Assembly (NCBI GenBank): GCA_947458835.1
Contig: CANHBC010000013.1
Span: 1 to 34,675 of the forward strand
Length of the DNA: 34,675 nt
Direction: 5' to 3'
Origin: Betaproteobacteria bacterium
Lineage (GTDB): Bacteria > Pseudomonadota > Gammaproteobacteria > Burkholderiales > CAIKXV01
Part shown: positions 16,635 to 26,134 of the stretch, piece by piece
Position numbering within the stretch: position 1 is the first letter of the stretch
How the letters are laid out: the number at the start of each line of letters is the position of its first letter
Position numbers and translations under genes: made by a program
The notes under the pieces: generated by a model
Databases searched by the model: none
Seen by the model: the letters and a program-made list of their open reading frames with translations, nothing else
Told to the model about the DNA's origin: nothing

Positions 16635-17489
16635 TCAGCCCGGCGGCATGCCCTCGGTGGTGCCGGGCTGGTTGTCCAGCCACCACGACGCGAGTTCCCG
16701 GCAGGTCATGAAGCGGGTGCCCGGGCGCGCGGCCATGTAGCCGATGAAGTCCTCGACCACGCGTGCGCGCGCGGCGCGTCCGGATCCGTAGTCCCCCCGC
16801 GGATGCACGGTCAGCGTGACCAGCGTTCCTTCGGCATGCATCGCGTCGAACTCTTCCTTCCACGTCTTCAGCACGCGCACGTGCGAATGGCGCGGCTCGT
16901 AGAAGGTCGCGTCCTGCAGGGGCTGGAACTGCGGCAGCTCGACCAGCCGCCGCCCGTCGTCGTCCCGGACGATGTACGGCCAGTCGTCGTCCTCGAAGCT
17001 CGCGTCGTAGAGGTAGCCCAGGCGGGCGAGGTGGCCGAGCGTGGCCGGGGACAGCAGGCCGCGCGGCGCGCGCCAGCCCACCGGTGCGTGACCACAGGCC
17101 GTGGTCAGCGCCTCGTGCGCCCGCTGCAGGGTCTCGAACTCGGCCTCGCCCAGGCTGCCGTGGTCCTCGAACGCATGGCCGCGCGCGCCGATCTCATGGC
17201 CGCCCTGCAGCACTGCGTCGAGTGCAGCCGGATGGCGCTGCGCATCGGTCGCGGGCACGAACACGGTGGCCTTCGTGCCGGTGTTGGCGAAGGCCTCGAG
17301 CAGGCGAGCCAGCCCGGCGCGCATGCCATATCGGCCGTAGGAGTAGCGGCCGTACAGGTTCTCCTCGCGGGTCTCGGTCAGGTCGACCGACTCGGCGTCG
17401 AAGTTGACGGTGACCAGCACCACGCATTGTGCATTGCCGGGCCAGCGCGGGCTGGCGAGCCGGGGGAGCGAACTAGTCGAAGCTGGCAT
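16635..17489 (-). CDS. polysaccharide deacetylase (NodB/PuuE-like) family protein
   Basis: VTVNFDAE, HEIGARGHAFEDHGSL, GWRAPRG, LGYLYDASFEDDDWPY, TVHPRGDYGSGRAARARVVEDFI. Confidence 0.88.
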   Translation of the reverse strand: MPASTSSLPRLASPRWPGNAQCVVLVTVNFDAESVDLTETREENLYGRYSYGRYGMRAGLARLLEAFANTGTKATVFVPATDAQRHPAALDAVLQGGHEIGARGHAFEDHGSLGEAEFETLQRAHEALTTACGHAPVGWRAPRGLLSPATLGHLARLGYLYDASFEDDDWPYIVRDDDGRRLVELPQFQPLQDATFYEPRHSHVRVLKTWKEEFDAMHAEGTLVTLTVHPRGDYGSGRAARARVVEDFIGYMAARPGTRFMTCRELASWWLDNQPGTTEGMPPG

Positions 17490-18285
17490 GGTTTTCCCTC
17501 ACCCAGTCGGCGAGGCCGCCGACGCTGAAGAAGCGCACGCCTTCATGGCGCTTGATGTAGGTGATCAGTTCCTCGACGATGCGCGCGCGCGCCGGCGTAC
17601 CCGAACCCCAACCGCTGCGCGCATGCACCATCAGCATGTAGTAGCCGTTCTCGTGGTAGAGACTGTCGAACTCCTGCTTCCAGTGTTCGAGTACCTCGGA
17701 GGGTGGCGTCATGCTGAAGCGGTAGAACGGGAAGTCGTCCAGGCTGTAGGCGCTGCTGGGCAGCTCCGCCATGTCGTCCTGGCGCTGGCCGTCGATCTCG
17801 ACCATGTACGGCAGGTCGTGGTCCTTGTCGCTGGAGTCGTAGCGGTAGCCCAGCCGGCGCAGCACGCGCATGGTGCGCGCACTCTTGCGCCCCGACGGCG
17901 AGCGCCAGCCGGTGGGCGGGGTGCCCATCAGGCCGGTCAGGATGTCATGCGTGCGTTCGAGCAGCCCGGCTTCCTCGTCGCCCAGCTCCCAGCTCTCGTG
18001 CAGGTAGCCGTGCGAGCCGATCTCGAAGCCGCGCTGATGGGCCTCCTGCACCAGCTCCGGGTAGCACTCGGCGTCGAAGCCCGGCATGAAGAACGTGGTC
18101 GGCACGCCATGGCGTTCGAACAGCTCCATGTAGCGCGGCATGCCGCAGCGGCCGGAGTAGCGGCCGACCGAATTCGCGCCGAGCGGGCGCAGCTTGCGCC
18201 CGGTCTCGTGCGAGGGGCCGTCGAAGTCGACGGTCAGGCAGACGGCGCAGCGCACGCCGTCGGGCCAGCGGTAACGTCCCTTCAT
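17473..18285 (-). CDS. polysaccharide deacetylase (NodB/PuuE-like) family protein, tandem paralogue
   Basis: LTVDFDGPSHE, EIGSHGYLHESWEL, GWRSPSG, LGYRYDSSDKDHDLPYMVE; overlaps next gene by 17 nt. Confidence 0.9.
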   Translation of the reverse strand: MKGRYRWPDGVRCAVCLTVDFDGPSHETGRKLRPLGANSVGRYSGRCGMPRYMELFERHGVPTTFFMPGFDAECYPELVQEAHQRGFEIGSHGYLHESWELGDEEAGLLERTHDILTGLMGTPPTGWRSPSGRKSARTMRVLRRLGYRYDSSDKDHDLPYMVEIDGQRQDDMAELPSSAYSLDDFPFYRFSMTPPSEVLEHWKQEFDSLYHENGYYMLMVHARSGWGSGTPARARIVEELITYIKRHEGVRFFSVGGLADWVRENHASFD

Positions 18286-18295
18286 CTGTCCTCCT

Positions 18296-19387
18296 TCAAT
18301 CGCTGCCGGGCAGGCCGACCGACCGGTACTCGGACTGGCACGGCTGGCCGGCGGCGATGTGCACCCGGTTCTCCTTCAGGTCGAACACCTGCGAGGACAC
18401 GGTCATCGTCGGCTCGCTGCCCGGGTAGTCGTGCGGATGGCGGCAGATCGAGCGCGGATGGCCGAAGTGATCGCGCAGCGCGTCCTTCACGTCCTCGACG
18501 GTGATCGAACCGATCTTCGGCTCGAGCAGCTGGCGCGCACGGAAGTCGCGGTACAGGCTGTCGCCGGTGTAGAACTTCGCGACGCCGGTGGACTGCGCGA
18601 CCACCGACTGGAAGTGGTTGGAATGGGTGAGCAGCCCGCGCTCCGGATAGACCGGGAACGCCTGCTTCGGGGAGAGTTCGAAGTCGATCGCGACGCCATC
18701 GCGATGCGCGATCAGGTAGTTGCCGGAGGCGCCGCGCGGCGCGCGCACCAGCCGGTCGATCGCGTCGTAGTAGTGGTGTGCATTGAGCACCTGCCGGCGA
18801 AGGATCGGGATCGGCACGCCGACATGCCCGCGGTCTTCGTTCGACACCAGCAGGTTGCCGCAGATTGCGATGCCGTCCTCGTTGAAGCCGTCGCGGCCGA
18901 CCATGCCCGCCTCGACGATCAGGGTCAGTGCCGGCTTGCGCTGCTGGCGGATCTTCAGCACCACGATGCTGTCGACGCAGCCGTTGCGCCAGTCCCAGTT
19001 CTTGCCGACGATCACGCCGCCGTCGCGCGTGGCCTCCGGCAGCACCGCGATGGTCGTGCATTCGGTGGCGGGCTTGAGACCCATCGCGCTGCCATACAGC
19101 AGTTCGGTGCGGCAGTTCACCGCGACGATGTCCTCGAAGGCCTGCTTTGACCCGGCGGCGATGCCCTCCAGTTCATGCAGGATGTCGAGGTCGATCTCGC
19201 GGATCGAGCGTGCGAAGGTGCGCGCCCGCTCCCGCGTGTCGGCGAGCGACAGGCCTGCCTGGCGTTCGAACGACGGCAGGTAGATGTCGAGCGTGCGCTG
19301 CACGCGGTCGGCGGCGAGCCGGCCGTGCGCCTCGCCGCAGTCGTGTGCGCTGCCTTCGATCTCGTGGACGGGGAAGGGCGTGTACAT
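18296..19387 (-). CDS. C45-type (isopenicillin-N acyltransferase-like) NTN hydrolase
   Basis: GSAHDCGEAHGRLAADRV, NCRTELLYG, TECTTIAV (candidate nucleophilic Cys), GVIVGKNWDW, FNEDGIAICGNLL. Confidence 0.85.
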   Translation of the reverse strand: MYTPFPVHEIEGSAHDCGEAHGRLAADRVQRTLDIYLPSFERQAGLSLADTRERARTFARSIREIDLDILHELEGIAAGSKQAFEDIVAVNCRTELLYGSAMGLKPATECTTIAVLPEATRDGGVIVGKNWDWRNGCVDSIVVLKIRQQRKPALTLIVEAGMVGRDGFNEDGIAICGNLLVSNEDRGHVGVPIPILRRQVLNAHHYYDAIDRLVRAPRGASGNYLIAHRDGVAIDFELSPKQAFPVYPERGLLTHSNHFQSVVAQSTGVAKFYTGDSLYRDFRARQLLEPKIGSITVEDVKDALRDHFGHPRSICRHPHDYPGSEPTMTVSSQVFDLKENRVHIAAGQPCQSEYRSVGLPGSD

Positions 19388-19431
19388 GTGGGGCTCCGGC
19401 TCGTCTGGCGCGCTGGCGGGTTGGCGTGGGT

Positions 19432-20460
19432 TCAGGCCCGTGCACCGGTGACTAGCACGGTCCGGCGCTCGTCGATCGACTGCATGATCGCGCGGGTCAC
19501 CTCGACCAGCGCGACGCCGGACTCGCCGTCCGGCAGGTCGGTGCGCGTGCCGGCCAGTTCCGACTCGAAGGCCTCGACCTCCAGGCGGTAGGCCGACGGC
19601 GCGGCAGTGAAGGTTTCCTCGCGGCTGCCTTCGGGCGTGGTGATGGTCAGGACATGGCGGTCGGTCCAGCGCAGCGCGGAGGTCGCGGCCATGCCGCGCG
19701 TACCCTGCAGCACGAAGTCGTTGCGCACGCTGGGCATCTCGCGCGTGGCGCGCACGACCGCCTGACAACCGGTGCCGAGCATCGCGAGCACGGAGATCGT
19801 CTCGTCCGGCAGGCCGGCGCGGCGGTCGGGGTGGGACAGCGCGGCCACCTCGGTGAACGGCAGGCCGGACACCCACTGCACCAGGTCGAGCAGGTGGACG
19901 GCCATGTCGAACAGCGCGCCGCCCTGCCTGACGTCGAGCCGCCAGGGCGCGCGCGCGCCACCCATCGGGCCGTTGCGCTCGAGTGAAACCGCGCGCAGTT
20001 CGCCCAGTTCGCCCGAGCGCACGATCTCGCGCAGCCGGCGGATCGCCGGCTCCAGGCGGATCTGGTGCGCGATGCGCAGCACCACGCCCGCCTTGTGGCA
20101 GGCCTCGGCCATCGCCGCGGCCTCGGCGAGGTCGATCGACAGCGGCTTTTCGCACAGCACGTGCTTACGGTGCCGTGCGGCCGCGAACACCGCCGCACCA
20201 TGCAGCGCGTTGGGCGTGCAGACGTAGATCGCGTCCACCGCGGGGTCTGCGGCGAGCGACTCCGGGTCGTCGTGGACGCCCGCAATGCCGTGGCGTTCGG
20301 CGAATGCGCGGGTCTTTTCGGGGGAACTGCCCAGGCAGGCGACCAGTTCGGAACCGGCGCCCTGCGTGAGGGCGGGGACCATCCACTGCTCGACCAGGCG
20401 CCCGAGGCCGACGACGCCCCAGCGAACCCTGCGGGCGTTGCCTTCCGGACCTGCGGCCAC
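19432..20460 (-). CDS. Gfo/Idh/MocA family oxidoreductase
   Basis: VRWGVVGLGRLVEQWMVPAL, AIYVCTPNALHG, HVLCEKPLSIDLAEA; probable GTG start. Confidence 0.9.
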   Translation of the reverse strand: MAAGPEGNARRVRWGVVGLGRLVEQWMVPALTQGAGSELVACLGSSPEKTRAFAERHGIAGVHDDPESLAADPAVDAIYVCTPNALHGAAVFAAARHRKHVLCEKPLSIDLAEAAAMAEACHKAGVVLRIAHQIRLEPAIRRLREIVRSGELGELRAVSLERNGPMGGARAPWRLDVRQGGALFDMAVHLLDLVQWVSGLPFTEVAALSHPDRRAGLPDETISVLAMLGTGCQAVVRATREMPSVRNDFVLQGTRGMAATSALRWTDRHVLTITTPEGSREETFTAAPSAYRLEVEAFESELAGTRTDLPDGESGVALVEVTRAIMQSIDERRTVLVTGARA

Positions 20461-20468
20461 GTCATTCC

Positions 20469-20488
20469 CCCCTCGTTCGACAGAGGGG
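20469..20488. repeat. inverted repeat CCCCTC-N8-GAGGGG overlapping SD region of the Gfo/Idh gene
   Basis: Read directly; on minus strand GAGGGG is the SD-like region upstream of GTG 20460. Confidence 0.7.
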
Positions 20489-20556
20489 AAGTATACCTCC
20501 GCAGGGTCCGCTGCTTGACCGTCCAGGCACCCCGACCGCGAATGACCGGACCGCGG

Positions 20557-21651
20557 CTACAGTTTGCCGCCGTAGAGCTTCATCGCGTTGCCGCCGCAGA
20601 TCAGGTCACGGTCGGCGGCCGACAGGCGCCGCACTGCCTTGAGTCGGCCCACCGGGTCTTCCTCGCCCATGTCGAACGGGGCATCGGTGCCCAGCATCAC
20701 GCGGTCCGCGCCGACGCGCTCGATCAGGTAGCGCAGCGCGGCCTCGTCGTGCACCAGTGCGTCGTACCAGAACCGGCGCAGCATCTTCTCGGGCGAGGTG
20801 CGGGTGTCGGCCTTCGTGTCCTTGCGTACCTTGTGGCCGTGCACGAAGCGGCCGATCTGGTAAGGGATGTAGCCGCCGCCGTGCGCGAGCACGATCTTCA
20901 GCGTCTTCAGGTCGTCGAGCGCGCCGCTGAACATGAGGTTCGCGGCCATGATCGTGCTGTGCAGCGGATTGCCGATCAGGTTGCGCAGGTGGTAGTTCTC
21001 GGTGCCGCATTCGGGCGTGGCCGCGTTCGGGTGCGCGAAGATGAAGACCTTCAGGTCCTGCGCACGCTTGAGTACCGGACGGAAGCGTGGCTCCGACAAC
21101 TGCTCCTGCTCCACCGAGGTGCCCAGTTCGATCGAACGGAAGCCGAGGTCGCGCACGATGCGCTCGAGCTCGGCGATCGCGGCGTCCGGGTGCTGCATCG
21201 GCAGCGTGCCCATGCCCCTGAGCCGGTCGGGATATGCCGCGACCATCTTCGCGATGCCGTCGTTGGTGATGCGTGCGGCCTGCGCCGCCGCGTCGACGCC
21301 GAGCCAGTACGTCATCACCACCGGGGCCGGCGAGATGAACGACACGTCCAGCCCCTTGCGGTCCATGCCCGCGACCTTGATCGCAGGATCGGAGAACTCC
21401 GGGTACACCGGGAACGCCTGGCCGCCGTCGCGCAGGATCCGACGGCTGCCCTCGCGGGTCTCGATGGTCATCTGGAACCGCTTCGGATCGCGCTCGATCG
21501 CCTCGAGCAGTTCCGCCGGGATGACGTGGCTGTGCACGTCGATGCGTCGGCCGGCACCGGCCCGCTTCACCGTGCGCGCCGTGGATGGCTTCGCCACCGG
21601 CTGTTTCGTCGATGCCTTCGCCTGCCTGCCGTTCTTCTTCGCCGTTGCCAT
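20557..21651 (-). CDS. amidohydrolase family protein (ACMSD-like decarboxylase/hydrolase)
   Basis: RIDVHSHVIPAELL, FIFAHPNAATPE, IVLAHGGGYIPYQIGR, RVMLGTDAPFDMGEEDP. Confidence 0.9.
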   Translation of the reverse strand: MATAKKNGRQAKASTKQPVAKPSTARTVKRAGAGRRIDVHSHVIPAELLEAIERDPKRFQMTIETREGSRRILRDGGQAFPVYPEFSDPAIKVAGMDRKGLDVSFISPAPVVMTYWLGVDAAAQAARITNDGIAKMVAAYPDRLRGMGTLPMQHPDAAIAELERIVRDLGFRSIELGTSVEQEQLSEPRFRPVLKRAQDLKVFIFAHPNAATPECGTENYHLRNLIGNPLHSTIMAANLMFSGALDDLKTLKIVLAHGGGYIPYQIGRFVHGHKVRKDTKADTRTSPEKMLRRFWYDALVHDEAALRYLIERVGADRVMLGTDAPFDMGEEDPVGRLKAVRRLSAADRDLICGGNAMKLYGGKL

Positions 21652-21707
21652 CAGGTCGCCTCCTCGGGGTTGGATCCAGTCGGCCGGGCCGGCCGACATC
21701 TGCCGGC

Positions 21708-22682
21708 TCAATCCGGCTTTACGTTGGCCTTGCGAACCACTGCCGCCCACTTGGCGATCTCGGCGGTGATGTGCGCGCCGAAGGCCTCGGGCGTGCTGCC
21801 GACGATGTCCACGCCGATCGCGTCGAGCTTCGCCTTGAGGTCGCGGCTGGCCAGTGCCTTGACCATCGCCGCATTGGCGCTGGCGATGATCGCGCGCGGC
21901 GTGGCCGGTGGCGCGGCGATGCCGAACCAGGTGCCGGTCTCGACCCCGCCGAAGCCGGCTTCCTTCATCGTCGGCACGCCCGGCACCACTGCGTTGCGGC
22001 GCAGGTCGGCCACCGCCAGCGCGCGCAGCCGGCCGGACTTCACGAAGCCGTCCACGGCCAGCGGGCCGACGAACATCATCGGTACGTGTCCGCCGAGCAC
22101 GTCGTTCACGCCGGGCCCGGAGCTCTTGTACGGAACGTGCACGATGTCGATGCCGGCGACCATCCGGAACAGTTCGCCGGAGAGGTGGGGCGAGCTGCCG
22201 TTGCCGCCGGAGGCGTAGCTGATCGACCCGGGTTTCGCGCGCGCCAGCGCGACGAGTTCCTTCACCGAACGGGCGGGCACCGAGGGGTGCACGACCAGGA
22301 TGTTCGGCTGGGACAGGATCAGCGATACCGGCGCGAAGTCCTTCACCGGGTCGAACGGGAGCTTCATCAGGCTCGGATTGATGGTGTGCGTGGTGGTGAT
22401 CAGCAGCAGCGTGTAGCCGTCGGGCGGCGCCTTGACCATCATCTCGGAGCCGATGGTGCTGCTGGCTCCCGCGCGGTTGTCGATCAGCAACGGCTGGCCG
22501 AACGCCTCGGCGAACGCCGGCTGCACGGTGCGCGCGAGTGCGTCGGCACTGCCACCGGGCGCGAAGGGAACGATCCAGCGGATGGGCCTGGCCGGGAACT
22601 CCGCGGCGATCGCAGCGCCGGCAGGCAGCATCGCAGCAAGCAGGGGAAGCAGCGCGGCACGGATGTCCAAGGTGGCTCGCAT
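21708..22682 (-). CDS. Bug/TctC family substrate-binding protein
   Basis: ATG at 22682 with signal peptide; FPARPIRWIVPFAPGGSADALAR, GQPLLIDNRAGASSTIGSE, HVPYKSSGPGVNDVLGG. Confidence 0.93.
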   Translation of the reverse strand: MRATLDIRAALLPLLAAMLPAGAAIAAEFPARPIRWIVPFAPGGSADALARTVQPAFAEAFGQPLLIDNRAGASSTIGSEMMVKAPPDGYTLLLITTTHTINPSLMKLPFDPVKDFAPVSLILSQPNILVVHPSVPARSVKELVALARAKPGSISYASGGNGSSPHLSGELFRMVAGIDIVHVPYKSSGPGVNDVLGGHVPMMFVGPLAVDGFVKSGRLRALAVADLRRNAVVPGVPTMKEAGFGGVETGTWFGIAAPPATPRAIIASANAAMVKALASRDLKAKLDAIGVDIVGSTPEAFGAHITAEIAKWAAVVRKANVKPD

Positions 22683-22760
22683 CGGTCTGTGGCGCCGCCA
22701 GGATGGCCACGCCAGGCCAAAATGGTAGCAGACGCCTTGTGATAATCTGTCCGAACAGCC

Positions 22761-22772
22761 TGCATCGATGCA
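22761..22772. promoter_or_regulatory. perfect 12-bp palindrome TGCATCGATGCA in divergent intergenic region
   Basis: Read directly, between Bug (22682 -) and hydrolase (22862 +), preceded by CTGT-CCGA-ACAG. Confidence 0.5.
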
Positions 22773-22861
22773 ACGGCATCCATGCATTCCATCCACCGAC
22801 GCCCGGGCATGGAGCCGGGGCCGCTGCCGCATGCGCGGGGACGAGCACGGGGCGCCTGCCG

Positions 22862-23671
22862 ATGACCGCCGAACATCACTGGACCGCGAGCGACGGCACG
22901 CGCCTGTTCTATCGCGTGGACGATTTCACCGATCCGTGGGCCGACGCGCCGACCGTGGTGCTGCTGCACCCGGGCATGGGCAGTTCGCTGCGGCTGTTCG
23001 GCTGGGTACCGCACCTGGCGCGCCGCTTCCGCGTGGTGCGCCCGGACACGCGCGGTCATGGCCGTTCGGCCCCCGGCCCGCTCGACGGGCTCAGCCACGA
23101 CCGGCTGTCGCTCGACCTGTTCGAGCTGTTCGACCAGCTGGGCATCGCGTCCGCCCACGTGATGGGTTCCTCGGCCGGGGGCATGATCGCCGGTCAGGCG
23201 GCGATCCGCCGGCCCGAACGCTTCCGCAGCCTCGCGCTGTACTCGGCTACCGCTGGTATCCCGCCCAGCCGGCCGGCCAAGGGTGACTGGATGGCGCGCG
23301 TGGGCAAGGCGGGCGTCCGCGGGTTCCTGGAACAGACGGTGCGCGATCGCATCGGAGACGCGTCCCCCGCGCAGGTGCAGTGGTATCTCGACTCGGCCGA
23401 AGGGCTGACGGTCGAGTACCTGTCCCGCTTCGTGCCGCTGATGGCGAGCGAGGACTGGACCGAGCGGCTCGCCGCGTTCCCCTTCCCGGTGATGCTCGGG
23501 GTTCCCGACCCGGACCCGATGGTCGAGCGCGCCGAGTACGAGCGCATGCGCGGTTACGTCCGTGACTGCACGTTCGTCACCTTCCCCGGCGCAAGCCACG
23601 GCATGAGCGCGGAGATCCCGGACGCCTGTGCGCTTGCCTACCTGGCGTTCCTCGAAAAGGTTGGCCCATGA
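22862..23671 (+). CDS. alpha/beta hydrolase
   Basis: VVLLHPGMGSSLR, DTRGHGRS, MGSSAGG nucleophile elbow, C-term GASHGM. Confidence 0.9.
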   Translation: MTAEHHWTASDGTRLFYRVDDFTDPWADAPTVVLLHPGMGSSLRLFGWVPHLARRFRVVRPDTRGHGRSAPGPLDGLSHDRLSLDLFELFDQLGIASAHVMGSSAGGMIAGQAAIRRPERFRSLALYSATAGIPPSRPAKGDWMARVGKAGVRGFLEQTVRDRIGDASPAQVQWYLDSAEGLTVEYLSRFVPLMASEDWTERLAAFPFPVMLGVPDPDPMVERAEYERMRGYVRDCTFVTFPGASHGMSAEIPDACALAYLAFLEKVGP

Positions 23672-24492
23672 CCACCGAAGGCCGTTTCACCACCAGCGAC
23701 GGCGTGCGCATCGCGTACTTCGCCGATGACTTCACCGATCCGTGGCGCGACGCGCCGGTGCTGCTGATGCTGCATTCGGCGATGAGCAGCTCGCGCCGGT
23801 TCTTCTCCATGGTTCCGGGCCTTGCCCGGCACCTGCGCGTGGTGCGCATGGATACCCGCGGCCACGGGCAGTCTGAGGTGCCGCCGGCGAGCGTGCCGCA
23901 CGACAAGGAGCGGCTCAGCCAGGACGTGCTCGAGCTGCTCGACGTGCTCGGGCTCGACGCCGTGCATATCCTGGGCGGATCGGCGGGCGGCTATACCGGC
24001 CAGCTGCTGGCGATCCACCACCCGGCGCGCGTGAAGAGCCTGTCGCTGTTCAGCTCCACTCCGGGGTTCAAGGGCGACCAGGGCAAGCGCTGGCTCGCCG
24101 AGGCCTCGGTGCGCGGCATGCGCGCGGTGTTCGGCGAGACCATCGACGAGCGCATCCCGGTCGGCGAGGCCGATCCGCGGCTGGTGCAGTGGGTGCTCGA
24201 CGAGATCTGCAAGAACGACCTCGAGTTCCTGAAGCGCTTCATCGGCCACTGGACCGACACCGACTTCATGGACCAGGTGCATCGTATCGGATGCCCGACG
24301 CTGATCGTCGAGCCGGGTGCGCATCCGATCGGCACCGGTTCCGCCTTCGCGGAGATGGCGAAGCGAATCCCGAACAGCGAGCGGGTGGTCTACGAGAACG
24401 GCCGGCACAACCTGTACGACTATCAGCCCGACCGCTGCGTGGCCGAGGTGCTGCGCTTCCTGCGCCACCACTTTCCCGAACTGCGTCCGTGA
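23668..24492 (+). CDS. alpha/beta hydrolase
   Basis: LLMLHSAMSSSRRF, DTRGHGQS, LGGSAGG, NGRHNL; ATGA overlap with previous gene. Confidence 0.9.
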   Translation: MTTEGRFTTSDGVRIAYFADDFTDPWRDAPVLLMLHSAMSSSRRFFSMVPGLARHLRVVRMDTRGHGQSEVPPASVPHDKERLSQDVLELLDVLGLDAVHILGGSAGGYTGQLLAIHHPARVKSLSLFSSTPGFKGDQGKRWLAEASVRGMRAVFGETIDERIPVGEADPRLVQWVLDEICKNDLEFLKRFIGHWTDTDFMDQVHRIGCPTLIVEPGAHPIGTGSAFAEMAKRIPNSERVVYENGRHNLYDYQPDRCVAEVLRFLRHHFPELRP

Positions 24493-24505
24493 ACGCCGTG
24501 CACGC

Positions 24506-25288
24506 ATGAACCGGCTGGAAGGCAAGGTCGCGTTCATCACCGGCGCAGGCTCGGGCATCGCGCGCGCCGCGGCCTTGCTGTTCGCCCGCGAGGGCGCGAA
24601 GGTGGTCGTGGCCGAGATCGACGGCTCGCTGGGTGCAGCCACGGCGGCGGCGGTCGCCGCGGCGGGCGGCGAGGCGATGGCGGTGTGCACCGACGTCACC
24701 GACGAGGCGAGCGTGCGTGCCGCGATCGATGCGGCCGTGGTACGCCATGGCCGGCTCGACGTGCTGTTCAACTGCGCGGGCGGTTCGCTCAACGCCGACA
24801 GCCCGGTCACCGAGGTCGACCTCGATGTGTGGGACCGTACGATGGCGCTCGACGTGCGTGGGACGATGCTGGTCTGCCGGCATGGCATCCCGATACTGGT
24901 GAAGTCCGGCGGCGGCTCGGTGGTCAACATGTCCTCGGGTGCCGCCCTGCGCGGCAGCAGCCCGAAGCATGTGTACACCGCCGCGAAGGGGGCGATCCTG
25001 TCGTTCACACGCGCGCTGGCCGGTACCCATGCGAAGGACAACATCCGCGCCAACGCGATCTGCGCCGGGCGCATCCTGACCGACCGCATCCTGAACAACT
25101 ACGGTACCGCCGAGGCACCCGGGCCGGTCGCCGACCGGCAGGACGCCGCGGGCCGCGTGCGCGACTATCCGTTCTGGGTCGGGCGTCCGGAGGACATCGC
25201 GCACGTCGCGCTGTTCCTCGCCAGCGACGAATCGCGGATGATCACTGGCGCCACCCTCCCGGCCGATGGCGGCCGCTCCGCCTACTGA
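24506..25288 (+). CDS. short-chain dehydrogenase/reductase (SDR)
   Basis: VAFITGAGSGIARAAA, FNCAGG, NMSSGA...VYTAAKGAILSFTRALA, ITGATLPADGG. Confidence 0.94.
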   Translation: MNRLEGKVAFITGAGSGIARAAALLFAREGAKVVVAEIDGSLGAATAAAVAAAGGEAMAVCTDVTDEASVRAAIDAAVVRHGRLDVLFNCAGGSLNADSPVTEVDLDVWDRTMALDVRGTMLVCRHGIPILVKSGGGSVVNMSSGAALRGSSPKHVYTAAKGAILSFTRALAGTHAKDNIRANAICAGRILTDRILNNYGTAEAPGPVADRQDAAGRVRDYPFWVGRPEDIAHVALFLASDESRMITGATLPADGGRSAY

Positions 25289-25298
25289 AGGACACACC

Positions 25299-26105
25299 AT
25301 GGAAACGCTCGTCGCCAGCGATGGCCTGAAGGTGCGCTATGTCGTCGATGACTACACCGATCCCTGGCGCAAGGCCGAGACGCTGGTGCTGGTGCATGCC
25401 GCGATGGGCAGTTCGCGCCGCTTCTACGCCTGGGTGCCGCACCTCGCGCGCCACTTCCGCGTGGTGCGGATCGACCAGCGCGGCCATGGCGAATCCGGTA
25501 TCCCGGGTCCCGACCAGCTGTCGTTCCGGCGGCTGATGCAGGACGTGGTCGAACTGCTCGACCATCTGGGCGTGGACAAGGCCCACCTGGCCGGGTCCTC
25601 CGCCGGGGGCATCGTGTCGCAGGGGCTGGCGATCCACCATCCGCAGCGGGTGCGCACGCTGGCGAGCTTCGCGTCGGTGCCCGGCATGAAGAAGGTGTCG
25701 ACCGACTATGCGGGCTGGGTCGCGCGCATCGGTGCAAAGGGCGTGGCTACCTTCCTGCGCGAGACCATCGCCGATCGGGTCGACCTGGCCACTGCGAAGC
25801 CGGGCTTCGTCGACTGGTTCATCGCCGAGTCGGCGCGCACGCCGGTGGAGGTGCTCGCGCGCTTCGTGCCGATGATGGCCACGGTCGACCTACAGGACGA
25901 CCTGCCGCGGATCGCCTGCCCGATGCTGGTCGTGGTGCCCGGGGCCGATCCGCTGCACCCCGCCGAGGAATACCGGCCGATCGCCGAGCGGGTGCCCGGC
26001 TGCGAGTTCGTGGTCTACGACGGCCTGCCGCACAACATCACCGATGCGGTACCCGACCGCTGTGCCGAGGAACTGAAGCGCTTCCTGCTCAGGCACGCCG
26101 CCTGA
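25299..26105 (+). CDS. alpha/beta hydrolase
   Basis: LVLVHAAMGSSRRFYAWVP, DQRGHGES, AGSSAGG, DGLPHNI. Confidence 0.92.
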   Translation: METLVASDGLKVRYVVDDYTDPWRKAETLVLVHAAMGSSRRFYAWVPHLARHFRVVRIDQRGHGESGIPGPDQLSFRRLMQDVVELLDHLGVDKAHLAGSSAGGIVSQGLAIHHPQRVRTLASFASVPGMKKVSTDYAGWVARIGAKGVATFLRETIADRVDLATAKPGFVDWFIAESARTPVEVLARFVPMMATVDLQDDLPRIACPMLVVVPGADPLHPAEEYRPIAERVPGCEFVVYDGLPHNITDAVPDRCAEELKRFLLRHAA

Positions 26106-26134
26106 GGCAGGAGAGGAGCCCGGTCTTCCGGTGC

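Noticed and set aside
20065-22218. 717-aa plus-strand ORF
   Set aside because: Spans antisense of three well-supported genes (Gfo/Idh, amidohydrolase, Bug); shadow ORF.
22747-22758. CTGTCCGAACAG as a LexA/SOS box
   Set aside because: Spacing is CTGT-N4-ACAG, not the N8 of a canonical LexA box.
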